Below, piece after piece: positions 1-11,394 of a stretch of 64,000 bases of DNA. Position numbers and translations under genes: made by a program. The notes below the pieces were generated by a model. The model did not search any database, was not told where the DNA came from, and saw only the letters and a program-made list of their open reading frames with translations. The DNA comes from Angiostrongylus vasorum (lineage: Eukaryota; Nematoda; Chromadorea; Rhabditida; Metastrongylidae), in NCBI GenBank assembly GCA_018806985.1, contig JADANN010000309.1:1550001-1614000 (forward strand). Reading direction: 5' to 3'. Positions within the stretch are counted from its first letter, which is position 1. Every line of letters begins with the position of its first letter.

Positions 1-1085
1 GGGACGGAAGCCTTCATGGAAGATTTGGATAATCGGAACGTCCCCACTCAGTAATATATTTATTCTTCGTGGGTTGTATAAAAACTTCGCAACTAAGATA
101 TCTCCATTCTTTAACTATATTAACATCGACGTCAAAAGAGAGGTTAGACAAGGCGATACCATCTCATCACAATTATTTACCGCCAGCCTCGAGAACGTCA
201 TGCGAACAATGGGATGGGACAGCGTGGGAGTGAAAATATGGCTGCCAATTATACCACCTTCGCGTTACCGACGACATCGTTCTTATGACACCAAGCATAG
301 CTAAGCGGAACGAATGCTCACCAACTTTGATAACACCTGTGGAAGGACTCGTCTGCGACAACATCTCAGAAAAACGATGTTCGTGAGGAAAGGAATGGCT
401 TCTTATACCCCATTCACGGCCAACTAAACGAATACCTCCGAATGCTCCAATTATGTCTATCTAGGTCGTCAAATCAATATGACGACTTAGCTCCAGAGTA
501 GGCGGAGGAAGTGAGGGGCTTAGGGAGCTTCCAAGAGCATTGGGGATGCAGTGAAGAGAACAAAGAACACCCAACTCCGTGCCCATCTTTTCGACTCCAC
601 GATTTTTTCCTACTTTAACTTATGGGTCAGAAACCCTCATCTCTACGTAGGGAGGATGGAAGATCACTTAGCGTTATAGAACGCACAGTAGAGAGGACAA
701 TGCTAGAAGTATCTCGTATCACAGAAGTGACGGAAGAGATTCGAAGCTCCGATCTACGTCAACGATCAAAAGTGAAGGTTGCTTTTTATACGCTAAGCTG
801 TCGACGATAATGTGGGCGGGACACGTAATGCGTGCGAACTACAACTGAAAGACAACCGTTAGTGACAGGATTCCCTCGGAATGTCAAATGTACTGCAAGA
901 ACTTCACTGACCCGACAGTCAATCGTTATTCACCAAAGCCCTAGAAGAAATATATGATGCTCAACGAGTCCCTAAAGTGGATAGAACCCACTGGTCTGAT
1001 CTTGCACGCGACAGAGGGAAACGGAAGATTTACTGGCGCCCGCACGAGTCACTCCACGGTTGATGGGATGACAGCTGAGACAGGT
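1..1085 (+). mobile_element. RTE-type LINE fragment (copy A), 3' part
   Basis: Remnant of a non-LTR retrotransposon of the RTE clade, cut by the window start. Frames at 74-304 and 622-810 give pieces of the reverse transcriptase and C-terminal region: a QGDTIS-like palm segment, the SLSVIERTVERTML segment and RSSDLRQRSK. The same pieces occur in order in the better copies at 3482-6376 and 16519-23175. The catalytic FADD box reads VTDD near 270-285, in a different frame from its flanks, so at least one frameshift and a lost catalytic context are visible. The 3' end is marked by the GACAGGTA tail, which runs straight into a TACA/TA microsatellite. It cannot encode a working protein. Confidence 0.85.
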
Positions 1086-1089
1086 ATAC

Positions 1090-1129
<40 letters not shown>

Positions 1130-1131
1130 CC
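1082..1131. repeat. (TACA)n/(TA)n microsatellite at an RTE 3' end
   Basis: A short run of TACA units passes into about a dozen TA units directly at the 3' tail of RTE copy A. RTE-clade elements often end in short tandem repeats, so the tail probably seeded the microsatellite. Confidence 0.85.
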
Positions 1132-3005
1132 ATTCCGTGTCTATTCTTTGGCTACACGACGTTTTATGAAAACATGGGCTTTTCACATTTTCGCTTTATC
1201 CTGCGTTAAGAACTATGGATTCGGCTGAAATTTTCCATGTTCGATTCCATGGAGTCGAAGTTCGTTGAAGCATTAGGACCGAATAATTCTTATGTGATTC
1301 ATTTCACCTCCAACCGTTTATTTTTTACGCACAGAGCCTCCTAGCCATGTCAGGCATGGCTCATGAAAACCAGGTCCCTACATTTACTGAATTACAAAGG
1401 CTATACTTTGGATGAATTCATTTTGTGTGCAAGAGGCTATTGCTGAGCAATCATCAGAAGCTGAAACTTGCCGTTGAGGAATGACAGTAGACGTCTGTGC
1501 TCCATTTGAACATTGATGGTTGAGACTTAGAGGCACCTCTTCACCGAGACAAGATCGTAAATCGTAAATCAATGAGGGGATTTGCATAGAAGCAATTGTA
1601 ATATAATTGTGTAGTTGGCGTTGTCAAAACTACTGCAAGGTTAAACGTTCACAGACTGTGCGTGTTAGGAACTTATACTCAGAGAAATGGAACACCTCCA
1701 GTCCTTACAGTTTACGCCATTTACAGATGATGGGCAATTTTGAAAATCCACAATCTTTACAATTCACACTAGTCGTATATGGTTTACAACCATTACGAAC
1801 TCGAAATTCTACTGTTTACACTTTTGCTGAGTATGATTAAAGCAGTGGAAAATCTTGTGTAGATGTGTGTGAGACACTTTGGAGCAGGTCTTGAGTGGTC
1901 ATTCATTGCTAATTCCTGATAGCAACCAAAACAACGTCGCTATAATTCGAAATCTAATCAGTCATCTTAAGGATAGGGCTAGATGAAGCTATAAAGACAA
2001 TAACTTGAAAGAAACAATGCCCTTGCACATTCATCCAAATTTCCAGTACAGGGTATTATTAGGCATTTTTCACTGCAGCTCATTCACACGTTCAATGCGC
2101 TTGTTTGAGTGACCTAATGGAAAGGGTGAGGAATATTCCTGTACCGCGGAGGAAATTGTCTAAAAATATAATTTTGTCCTTCCATTTGAGCGCTATCCGC
2201 CGTTCCTACTAACCATTATTTGTTTTTCTCGTCAATTTTTGTGAGATAGCCTGCTCTTCAAGTCCTTTCTCGTTCCTTCTGCACGTGCCGACCAACTATA
2301 TCTCTCCCTTGCAGCAATCATTTAGCTATTGAGAAATTGCATATCACTTGTCGCTATGCACGTACCTTCCGTGACTAAGTAAACCTTCCATGAGGATAGT
2401 CACCATTGATTTCACTACACTACTATTTATGAAGGGGACCACACTGAAATGCATCATAGATCTGTACGTTTATCTCCCTTTAGCTCAAAAACTGGAACAA
2501 CGTAGCTCAGTGCTCGTACCTCATATGTGGTATATATGCATATATACTGATGAAATACGTAAACGAGGCGAGGGATTTTATGGATACAGACGTCGGCAGA
2601 GCTTTTCATGAACTTCCGAAATAGGTGCTTACAAATTCGGCAAGAATTCTGATCTTTTACAACGTCTTTTCTCTATCATAGCTCGCTTCGTAAGCAGTTT
2701 GAAGATTGATTTGAAAATAAGCATGTTTCGGAATCTGTACGTTGAAATAACCTCGGATGCAATAGTATAGTTCATAGGCCGGACTGGTACTCTACAATCC
2801 ATCAACCGCGGCATTTTAACTGCTTCTTGGAACCGATGAATATTTCCACCTGTTCCCTCAGTTTTCTATTCCTATAACCGGTCCTTCTCTTGAGCGCTTC
2901 TGTAAGGTCTCATGATCCACCACCACATGCTGTGCGAATCCGTGCAATTTTTTTGCATTCGTGTCTTCGTACCACCACACACGAACGTATTCAGACATTT
3001 GACGT
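1132..3005. other. No recognisable gene
   Basis: AT-rich sequence with many stops in all frames. I saw no conserved protein, RNA gene or repeat shared with the rest of the window. The short open frames here have no protein-like composition. Confidence 0.5.
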
Positions 3006-3009
3006 ATGG

Positions 3010-3260
3010 TTTAGCTGCTGAGGATTCTTTCGTCTTTTTGTTGAATGCTGGTCGAGTCCATTCTCCCTGTATTTCTGAGACAGCCGTGCTAGGAAATTTC
3101 GACGTGAATTGAAGGAAATGATCTTGTCCGAGACAAGTCTGATTGCAATTTCTCGACCAAGGATGGCTGAGAGGCTTGGTGAACCCGGGAGCGATGAAAC
3201 CAGTTGTTGAGCCTTGCTCATAGAGAATGGAATCACTGCCTATCGCATTCGGCGACCTGC
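3010..3260 (-). repeat. Dispersed SINE-like repeat, family 2
   Basis: The reverse strand resembles the elements at 45721-46080 (+), 24660-24840 (+) and 48610-48790 (-). Shared blocks are a head with TCACCAAGCCTCTC and GAGAAATTG, then AGACTTGTCT, then a body with AATCCTCAGCAGC near an ATACGT block. The long reverse open frame over this interval is a by-product of the repeat, not a gene. Confidence 0.55.
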
Positions 3261-3481
3261 CCTCCACGTTGCAAATATCTTTCAAAAAATAACGAATAAA
3301 AGTCCAATCGATCTGTGTAGTCAAGCGGAAATTTTAATTGATAGCTAAACTGACCAGCAGTAAAGTTCTAGAGGTTGTGAGCACCACCTCACTTAATGTT
3401 TCACTAACAACCCCATCAAAACACCTTCATCATTGCTATGCGATCCACGTTCTTCACATTCTTCGACGGTACGCAGTGTCA

Positions 3482-6376
3482 CCTGTATCACCTGTAGCCC
3501 CGTTGATCGTCGAGTGACTCTAGCGGGCGCCAGTATATCTTCCATTTTTTCCATGCTGTGTGCAAGAGTCGCCCAGTGAGTTCTGCTCGCTCTAGGGACT
3601 CGTCGAGCATCATATCTTTTTTCTAAGGTCTTCGTGAAGAACTCTGACCATCGGGTCGGTGGTCTTCCTGCAGTACGGTTGACATCCCGAGGAATCCAGT
3701 CACTAATGGCTCTGTTTATCGGTTGTCATTCATATGCATTACGTGTCCGGCTCACCTTATTTTTTGACTGTTTGGCGTACAGAACGACATCTTTGATTTT
3801 TGATCGTTGACGCAGGTCGGAGATTCGGATCCCATCCCTTTCTTGAGTGAAACGGGATACCCCCAGCATCGTCCTTTCGACAGCGCGTTCGATAACGCTG
3901 ACTGATCTTTCATCCTGCTCACGAAGCGACCAGGTTTCTGACGCATACGTTAGCGCAGGAAGTACCGTTGAGTCGAAAAGGTGGGCACGGAGTCGGGTGT
4001 TCTTTGTTCTCTTCACTACATCCTCGATGCTCTTGGAAGCTCCCCAAGCCCCTCAATTCCTTCTGCTCAGCTCTGGAGCTAAGTCGTTCATCATATTGAT
4101 TTGACGACCTAGATAGAGATAAGTGGAGCATTCGGAGATATTCGTTCCGTTGAGCATGAATGGGGGGATGCGAAACCAATCCGTTCTTCATGAACATCGT
4201 TTTTGTGAGATTTAGCCGAAGACCAGTCTTTCCACAGGCTTTATCAAAGTCGGCAAGCATACGTTCCCCTTGGCTAATGTTTGGTGTCATAAGAACGATG
4301 TCGTCGGTAATGCGAAGGTGGTGTAACTGCCGACCATCGATTTTCACTCCCATATTATCCCATTCCAATGATCGCATGATGTTCCGGAGGGTGGCGGTAA
4401 ATAATTTGGCGAGATTGTGTCGCCTTGCTTAACTCCTCTTTTGACGTCAGTGTTAATATCGTTGTAGAATGGTGAAATCTTGGTTGTGAAATTTTTTGTA
4501 CAGCTCACTAAGAATCTTTATGTACTGAGTAGAGACTCCTTGGCTATCAAGGGCTTCTATGACTGCTTCTATCTCAGTTGAATCAAAGGCCTTCTGTAAA
4601 TCGATGAAAGTGAGACAGAGCGGTCTTTTGTACTCTCGCTATACTTCAATAACCCTTTTTATCGAGTGGATGTGGTCCATCGTTCTAAATCCTTTTCGAT
4701 ACCCTACTTGCTCACATAGCTGTCCTCCGTCCAGTGTTCTGTCAATACTGTTTAGATGACGCGAGTGAAAAGTTTGTAGACGACAGACAGCAAGCAGATT
4801 GGGCAATAGTTGCCGATATCGTGGAGGTCTCCCTTCTTAAACAATAGCGCGGTCTTGATGGTCTTCCAATGAACAGGAACCTTGCCTTCAGACAAGTAAC
4901 GTGTGAAGAGCCGAGCCAGTGTGTTTACGAGGACTGGCGGAAGGTTCTTCAGGTGTTCTGATCCTATCCTGTCCAGACGTGGTGCTGTTCGATTTTTTCA
5001 CCGACGAAATGGCATGTCAGATTTCGGAAGGGGAGAACCGGTGGTACAACATATCCATCCTCCTTTATTTCATATGACGGGAGGTGGACGTGGCTGTCGA
5101 AGAGATCTGAGTAGTATTGAATGATTTTCTCCATTGCCTTTCTGGACGCTGTAACTGTTCCGTCTGGGCGTCGGAGTGCAACCACCTTGGTCTTGCAATT
5201 GGCGAAGCTTCGGTGGGCTTTGCGAATGCTTTTCTCACCATCTGCAGCTTCGAGCATTACTGCTGCTCTTATCTCTTTAAGATCTTCTTTTATCGCCTGT
5301 CTGCATTGTTTTGCAAGTTCGGACGTTAATTTGCGGTTGCCTGCAGCTCGTGCGATTCCACGCTGGCGTATCAGCTCGAGTGTTTCAGGAGACAGACGTC
5401 TCTTAGTGACTTTCGAACTCTAAGCTTTCATAGCGCTAACGTGAAGATGTTGAATGAGCCGATCGTGTTTCTTGTTGATTTCCCAACAGCCGACTAACGA
5501 AATGAATAAGTCCCAGTTTGTGGTTGTTCCGGGTCTTCGGTTTTTGAATTTGGCGGCTTTTTTTCACCTTTCCGCGAGAAATAGAATCTTGCACTAAGGA
5601 AACGGTGGTCTGATCCCGTGTAAAATTTTGGAACAACAGCGACATCCGTGAGGCAAACCTTTTATTTACTATGATGTGGTCTATTTCGTTATGATACACT
5701 CCACTGGGAGACTCCCACTTCCAGCGTTGAGGGGTGAGGCTTCTGGAATTGCGAGTTACCATGGATGGTCTTGGTCGCCATGATAAACTCAGGTAGCCGC
5801 TCATCCTATTCGTTCCATTCTAATCCATGGTCCCAAAGTGACGTTCTTCAGACGCTCTTCTTGGTCCAATCTTGGCGTTAAAATCTCCAGTGATAACTTT
5901 GACGAATGTGTGGTTTTCTCTGTAGGACTTCTCAAAGTCCATATAGAATGCTTCGACTTCTTCTTCGTTATAGATTGATGTCGGCGCGTAAAACACGAAG
6001 ATTGTCAAAGCCAGAATTGATCCACATCTTTTTAATCGTAAACGTCCGATTCGGGTTGTAAGCTGGTCGAATGGATCGATGTTTATGCACAAACTCGTGT
6101 TGACGAGAACGCCGACGCCGCCGACTCCTCTACTGTCGCATGTTCCGAGGAACAGTTCTTCTGCTGTGTCACAGACGGCGTTGAATGGGTGGTGTCGCCT
6201 CGTCTCGGCCACGCCGATGACGTCGTACCTTATCCTTCTTGCTTGCATGATCAAGTCCTCTATCGAGGACTCGGATGCAAGTGTACGTGCATTGTAGGTA
6301 CAGATCGTCACCATAGTTCTTCATGATCCAGGCAAGTTCCATTGGTCCTGAGGTTTTAGCAGCCTCTCCTCTAAGG
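3482..6376 (-). mobile_element. RTE-type LINE (copy B), 5'-truncated
   Basis: Decayed RTE element of about 2.9 kb on the minus strand. The apurinic-type endonuclease is at 6314-5820, with [13 protein letters not shown] near its start, [15 protein letters not shown] and the catalytic-site segment GDFNAKIG. The linker continues at 5804-5436 and 5257-4964. The reverse transcriptase contains LTFIDLQKAFDST near 4620-4555. The catalytic box that should read FADD reads ITDD (within 4377-3919), so the alanine is lost. The 3' part carries EQDERSVSVIERAVERTML and ends at about 3482 with the CACCTGTAT tail, seen here as its complement. Several stops and frameshifts break the single ORF expected of the family. 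It is truncated upstream near 6376 and inactive. Confidence 0.9.
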
Positions 6377-6581
6377 GGATCTACCAGTGAAAAATATTTC
6401 AAAAATCGGCTTTGCGACAGTCATACCGACGTTAACGAAAGTCGTTTTCGAAATATTATTCCCTTTTGTACTAGCTGCTAATATCACCGAGTTTTGCAGG
6501 ACGGATTATCCGGAAGAAAGCAAGGTGTTATCATCTGACAATCGCTACTACACACCATCAGCATCCTGCATAAAACGGCTC

Positions 6582-6735
6582 ACCGAGTGAGCATGCCTCA
6601 TTTTAGAGATGGCCCGCTGATGAGGATCTGACTCAACACGAAGGCGAAGACGCCACATCGAGACGATGAACAAGCGTGGACTATTGACTCGGATCATCGG
6701 CTCTGATGAAGACGAAGACGTCAAGAGGCGGGCCG
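6582..6735 (+). repeat. Arm of a dispersed inverted repeat pair
   Basis: About 150 nt including CACCGAGTGAGCATG, CGAAGACGCCACATCGAGA and GATCATCGGCTCTGATGAAG. The reverse complement recurs at 8265-8410 with moderate divergence. It could be the end of a DNA transposon or a separate SINE family. Confidence 0.55.
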
Positions 6736-6739
6736 GATA

Positions 6740-8260
6740 AAGATTGTTTACCAACCTCGTGTAATCTTATCGAAGAAAGAATACATACCAATAAAAAAAA
6801 TCGGTTCGCTTTCGGCCGACGCGATTCATGCATATGAAATTCATTTTCTGAGTAGTAGTCGATTGTTCTTTCTTCTGCACTCTTTATTGTTCTTCTTATC
6901 ATATGGAACAGAGGAGTAGAGAAAGTGTTTTCGAATGCTCCATGTCTGTTTTGAAATGTTGACATCATTTGGATGAAGAGGATGTGAAGTTCAAATTCTT
7001 GGACGGCAAGTAGAAACATCGAAGATGCACAGAAAACAAAGAACAAACTGCATCAAACTATATGAAGGAGCAGTTATAAAGAGAAAAGTGCACGAAAAGA
7101 CGCCCACTCAGATGTGTTCTTTCCTAATGCAGATTGTTCTTGAAATATGACTGGAAGATGCTGGCCGACGTAGGAGACACATAAAACTTTATCAAATTTT
7201 TTGGTGCGGTGCATTCCATAACAAGTACTGTAGAATCCTCAGCTGGTCGTATGAATCACATATGACTCATTCAGAGCAAGCTCTGCGAGCTAGACGTCGC
7301 GATCTCCGGTCAGAATCAGTCATGTCACGAATGTATTATGACTGGTTTTGCTATGAGTTCTAAAATATTTCCTTTGATGTCACTTGTTTCTTGTCTTCTC
7401 GACCACTTTTTGCAGCGACATGCTTAATCCATTCTTCTCAAACGATGATCACATCCATCCATCTTATATCGTGATGGAGAAGACCGCTGGCATTAATTAA
7501 ACAACCGTTGCCCGCTTACCTGGTATTTGAGCGCATGTGCAGCTGTCTATAATTTCGTTAGTATCCTTGGTCGTTGGGCGTTCCATCTATTCAGGCGGCT
7601 GAAATGTCATATACTCGAAATGCCGTCGTTTAGATTGCAGTTTATAAACGTTTATGGCTGTGTGTTGAACTTTCACTGTTTATTTTCAACACCTACGCTC
7701 ATCGAATATCCGCGTGAATAATCGATACACTGGTTTATTGACGAACGTGTACGAGGTTGTCATTTCCTACCTAAGAATCACAATGAATCGCATCCAAAGT
7801 CCAGAGCAGTTGTTACTTAGTGCTTTGTCGGTCTCTGTAGACCCATCTGGTCGAATCGAAATGAGTGAAGCAGCACATGAATGGAGAACGCCTGTCACAT
7901 TAGGGATTTGTGACAACCCTGTGTAAGCTCGGCAATAAAGTAAGCGCAGTATGCTCTTTTATGTATGTGCCTATATGCGTGCGTAGTTATTTATTTATGC
8001 GGGTAATCAGGTAGTTGGGTAGATATGCTTGAAGAAACCGATGTCATAGAGATTTTTGCAGAACGGAACCACTGAAGGTTGTTTCGAAAACTGCTTTGTC
8101 TCACCTTCTCTAACTTTAACATCTTATTTTTTAATCTAGATTGTACGTTTTTTATTTGTGCTACTTCATATCAGAGGGTCCAAATTTCTGTTCTACATTT
8201 CTTTACAATATCTTTGTGTTTATATTGTTGAGCTTACACAAGGTTGATAGAGATGTTTGT
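6740..8260. other. Interval between two inverted repeat arms; no gene seen
   Basis: About 1.5 kb with no recognisable protein. Short frames at 7527-7721 and 7714-7926 show no family features. Because inverted copies bound the interval, it could be the interior of a non-autonomous element, but nothing internal supports that. Confidence 0.35.
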
Positions 8261-8264
8261 TCGG

Positions 8265-8410
8265 CTAACGTTCCGATGTCTTCTTCTTCGTCAGAGCCGA
8301 GGATCTTTGTTGATGATCCGCAGTGGTTCCTATTCTCGATCTGGCGTCTTCGTTTCACATCAAAGCGGATCTTCCTCAATTGTGCATCTCGAATGAGCCG
8401 TACTCACTCG
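8265..8410 (-). repeat. Second arm of the inverted repeat pair
   Basis: The reverse complement of this segment matches 6582-6735: CCGAGTGAGTACGGCTCATT, GAAACGAAGACGCCA and CCTCGGCTCTGACGAAGA. The arms are diverged, which suggests an old pair. Confidence 0.55.
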
Positions 8411-9034
8411 GCGACGCTCTCTTATTATTTACGTTATTCAATATTTTTGTTTATTAATATCTTTGCTTATACCCTCATTTTTGTTAAACTTAGGAGATTG
8501 GAATAAAAATAGGGTGGAGCAAATTTAAATGACATCTTAACTAAACGACAACTTAACATCGACGTAACGACATCGATTCGGCTCTGCAGTATCAACTTCT
8601 ACGTTTGTAATGGAAATCGTTAAATGTTGTATTGGTCAATGATGGCTTCAAATTTTCAGTGATAGAGATGAGAGCTGTGAAAATGAGAACTATCGAGAAC
8701 GAACCATTATCGTCGCAACGTTCATCCCACATCGTGGTTCTCCTGAATATCGAGATGCGATACTCAGCGAGGAAATAGAACGAACCGACTGAGCCTACCT
8801 CACGCTTAGGGGGTTCGAATTTCCCACAAAGAACACCTTGAAAAAAAGAAGCCATTGTTAGAAATCACTGCCACTGAGTAATATTATTGTTGCTGGTGAA
8901 ATGGGTAGAACTTAGGGAAAGCCACAGTGCGGCTTTCGGTAGTCCAGAGAAAGGAGGTGTTGCCAACAAATTACCAGTGATGTAGAAGCTGTGCTCTGGC
9001 CTGCATGATGTTTCACTATTCACAAATACGGGTT

Positions 9035-10075
9035 ATTCACGTATCCAAGTATTAAGTGGTTCTCTAATTAACACAGTATTTGAGCCCTGTATCTTAAAGC
9101 GACATATCTCAGCTCGGAATAAATCTTTTTGGTGGAAATAAAAGCCATTAAAAATTTGGCAATGCGGCGAGCGAGGAACGAGTTTGAAACGATGGAGCCG
9201 TTGAGGGCAGCTTTGACCTCGACCTGGTTTATGATGCATTTTCTCGCACAGTACGTTATCGAGATATTTGAAGCAGTGGTAGTTAGTGGGCGAGAAGTTT
9301 TGCGGATTATCGTGTATGACGCAGAGAGAGCATCGTAGCCCACGTCCGCCTTTGTAGCATCGCTAGTGACTTGTGGCAGCGCAATGTCATGAGGTAGGAT
9401 TGGCTCTTTTTTGTTGACCAGTAAAGCGCAGCGCCACTGAAGTTCCCAGTTAATTTCTTCCGTTTGCTTTGACGTATTCCATCGCCGTAGTCGTTTCACG
9501 CGGATTCAGGAAGCTGTGGTGTATAAAACAGGCTGTAGACTAAGCGCTAGGCATGCCTTTCTTTTGCTGCAATTTCGGCTCTTGAAAGTGCTGTGGAGTT
9601 TCATCACGATCCATCCACTGAGGCAGTCGTCGTCGATTGTGATAAAGGATCCATTTCCCGTCGTAAGCCACAACACGGTCGAGAAACGAGTCGTTCTGAT
9701 TGAAGAAGAAGCCCCTGACAATACCTCAAACGGCGATTTCTTCGATTGTCATTTAATTCGTGTGAAACCCATTTGTCGAGCTATTCGACTTTCATGTGTT
9801 TTTTTAGACGTCCCGAAGCAGTCGAGATGTTTACACCGTGTTTTTGTGCAAGTTCTCGAGAAGTTGTGCGTGTATTTATCTCCACCAAAGCCTTCAATTC
9901 ATCGTCGTCATTGGCTGGAGGAGGTCAGCGATACTCCTCATCTGCAAGGTCGAATTCGCCATGGCAAAATTTTTTAAAGAAACAACGTTGCACTGTGCGC
10001 TCGTTAACACTTCCTTATTCTCAAACCGCGTTAGAGTCTCGAGCCGTTTGAGTTCACTACGTTAGAATCTGAGTT
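9035..10075 (-). pseudogene. Mariner transposase pseudogene
   Basis: A dead Tc1/mariner-superfamily transposase readable across frames on the minus strand. From N to C I see NERTVQRCF followed by GEFDLADEEY (helix-turn-helix region, about 10010-9930), DELKALVEINTRTTSREL, WVSHELND/NRRFEV (about 9775-9725), the region aligning with the first catalytic aspartate at about 9675-9645, a segment matching the DRDEAPKHF block near 9620-9590, LVNKKEPILPHD with the second catalytic aspartate context near 9410-9375, and a degraded C-terminus to about 9035. The reading frame switches several times and has internal stops, for example TGA after ADEEYR. The family's usual length of about 345 codons is covered. 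I could not identify terminal inverted repeats by eye. Inactive. Confidence 0.85.
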
Positions 10076-10274
10076 CAGTAGATTTCTTTCGAAATTGTTG
10101 CTTTTACACCTGAAACTCTAAACGCATAAATGTTGTCAAAAATACAATTTATATTGTACTTCAGTTACACCGAGAAAAAAGAAAATTACAAATCGTTTAT
10201 TGGTTCCGAACAACCCCGAACCCAACAACAAAGATGACAGCATTTCTCGGATGATTCTTGGGACTGCAACTGTG

Positions 10275-10553
10275 TTGCGTGTGGTGCAGTGGTCTGAAGC
10301 GCCCTGCAACACACACGTGAAATTGATCCCGTGCTTGTGGCCCACCATGCCTTCCATTCGTCCGAGATCGGCAAGTTGGTACCAGACATGTCTGGGAGGA
10401 TAGCAGCACTAACTCGATAGGCCGGTAGGCCACCATGAGTCATTATAAAGGCCAGATATGCATTCAGTCACCTCCAAACGGTGCTTAATGAAGTCGAATG
10501 CATGGCGCATCCCTCACGGAATGATCATCTCCGAAAGCTTTGTCCTTTTTTGT
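10275..10553 (+). repeat. tRNA-derived SINE, family 1
   Basis: First of about eleven copies in the window. The head resembles a tRNA promoter: an A-box-like stretch TGGTGCAGTGGTCTGAAG and a B-box-like GAAATTGATCCC. The body contains GGTACCAGACATGTCTGGGA, GGCCAGATATGCATTCA, TTAATGAAGTCGAATGCATG and a CCGAAAGCTTTGTCC end with a T run. Family consensus length is about 280 nt. Confidence 0.85.
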
Positions 10554-10559
10554 ATCCAG

Positions 10560-11135
10560 AAAAACAGAACTAGTAATCGTTTGTTGATTTTCCGAGCAAT
10601 CTCGAATAGAGCAACAAAGATTACATCATTTCTTGGCTGATTCTTTGGTCTAAACCTGTGTTGTTTATTCGTTAGAGTGATTACAATAAGAACAGCAAGA
10701 AATGCTCTGCCAAAATAAACCATTAGGAAGCGAACAAGTGGGAATTTACTTACGGTGGTCAGTGTATCTCGTCAGATGTGAATTGATATGAAATCATTAC
10801 GTCATGAATGTTAACGAAATGCAATGATGTTACTGTAATGAAGTCTGTTTTATGCTTCTTTTGCGACAAAAGCGATCTGCTTCCTACCAAATCCATGATG
10901 GGTTGCAAAAATTTAATTTAAATTCAGCATGGACTTTTACTGACCATGAAGATCATTGACAAACCAGGCCGTCAGTACAAATGAGTATTTATGAATTCTA
11001 GAAGTCTACTGTAATGGGGTAGATGATGATATCTTTTTGCCAGATGTATATTTCCTTCACTGATTTTTATTTCGGCAGACAGATCCCCCTGTTTCAACAG
11101 TTTACTGAATCAATTCTTTACATTGTTACTGAGCA
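10560..11135. other. No recognisable content
   Basis: AT-rich sequence without a supported gene. The last 20 nt run into a segment (about 11139-11215) with GCCTGCCTCAGAGCCTGGGAAGGTC. That segment is also found in similar form at 16355-16430 and may belong to the end of the Penelope-like element. Confidence 0.35.
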
Positions 11136-11394
11136 AACACGGGATGTTATTTCTTCATGTTTTGGTGGATTTCGCCTGCCTCAGAGCCTGGGAAGGTCAA
11201 GTTGACCGCAATCTACCCAGCCAAACACCTCAATACCAAACAAAGAAAATGTTAAGGCAACATTTCAGTCATATTGAATACAGAATAGCATCTTTGCACC
11301 CTTGCCGCCTTCTATAAGTCTCCCACTAATATGTCACGCGGAAACTAACCGCACCGCCATCACATAGTAACGTGATGTGCCTCTCACACCAAAA

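Noticed and set aside
2872..3324. 150-codon minus-strand open frame
   Set aside because: Its core overlaps a dispersed repeat also present at 45721 and 48610, and no protein family is recognisable.
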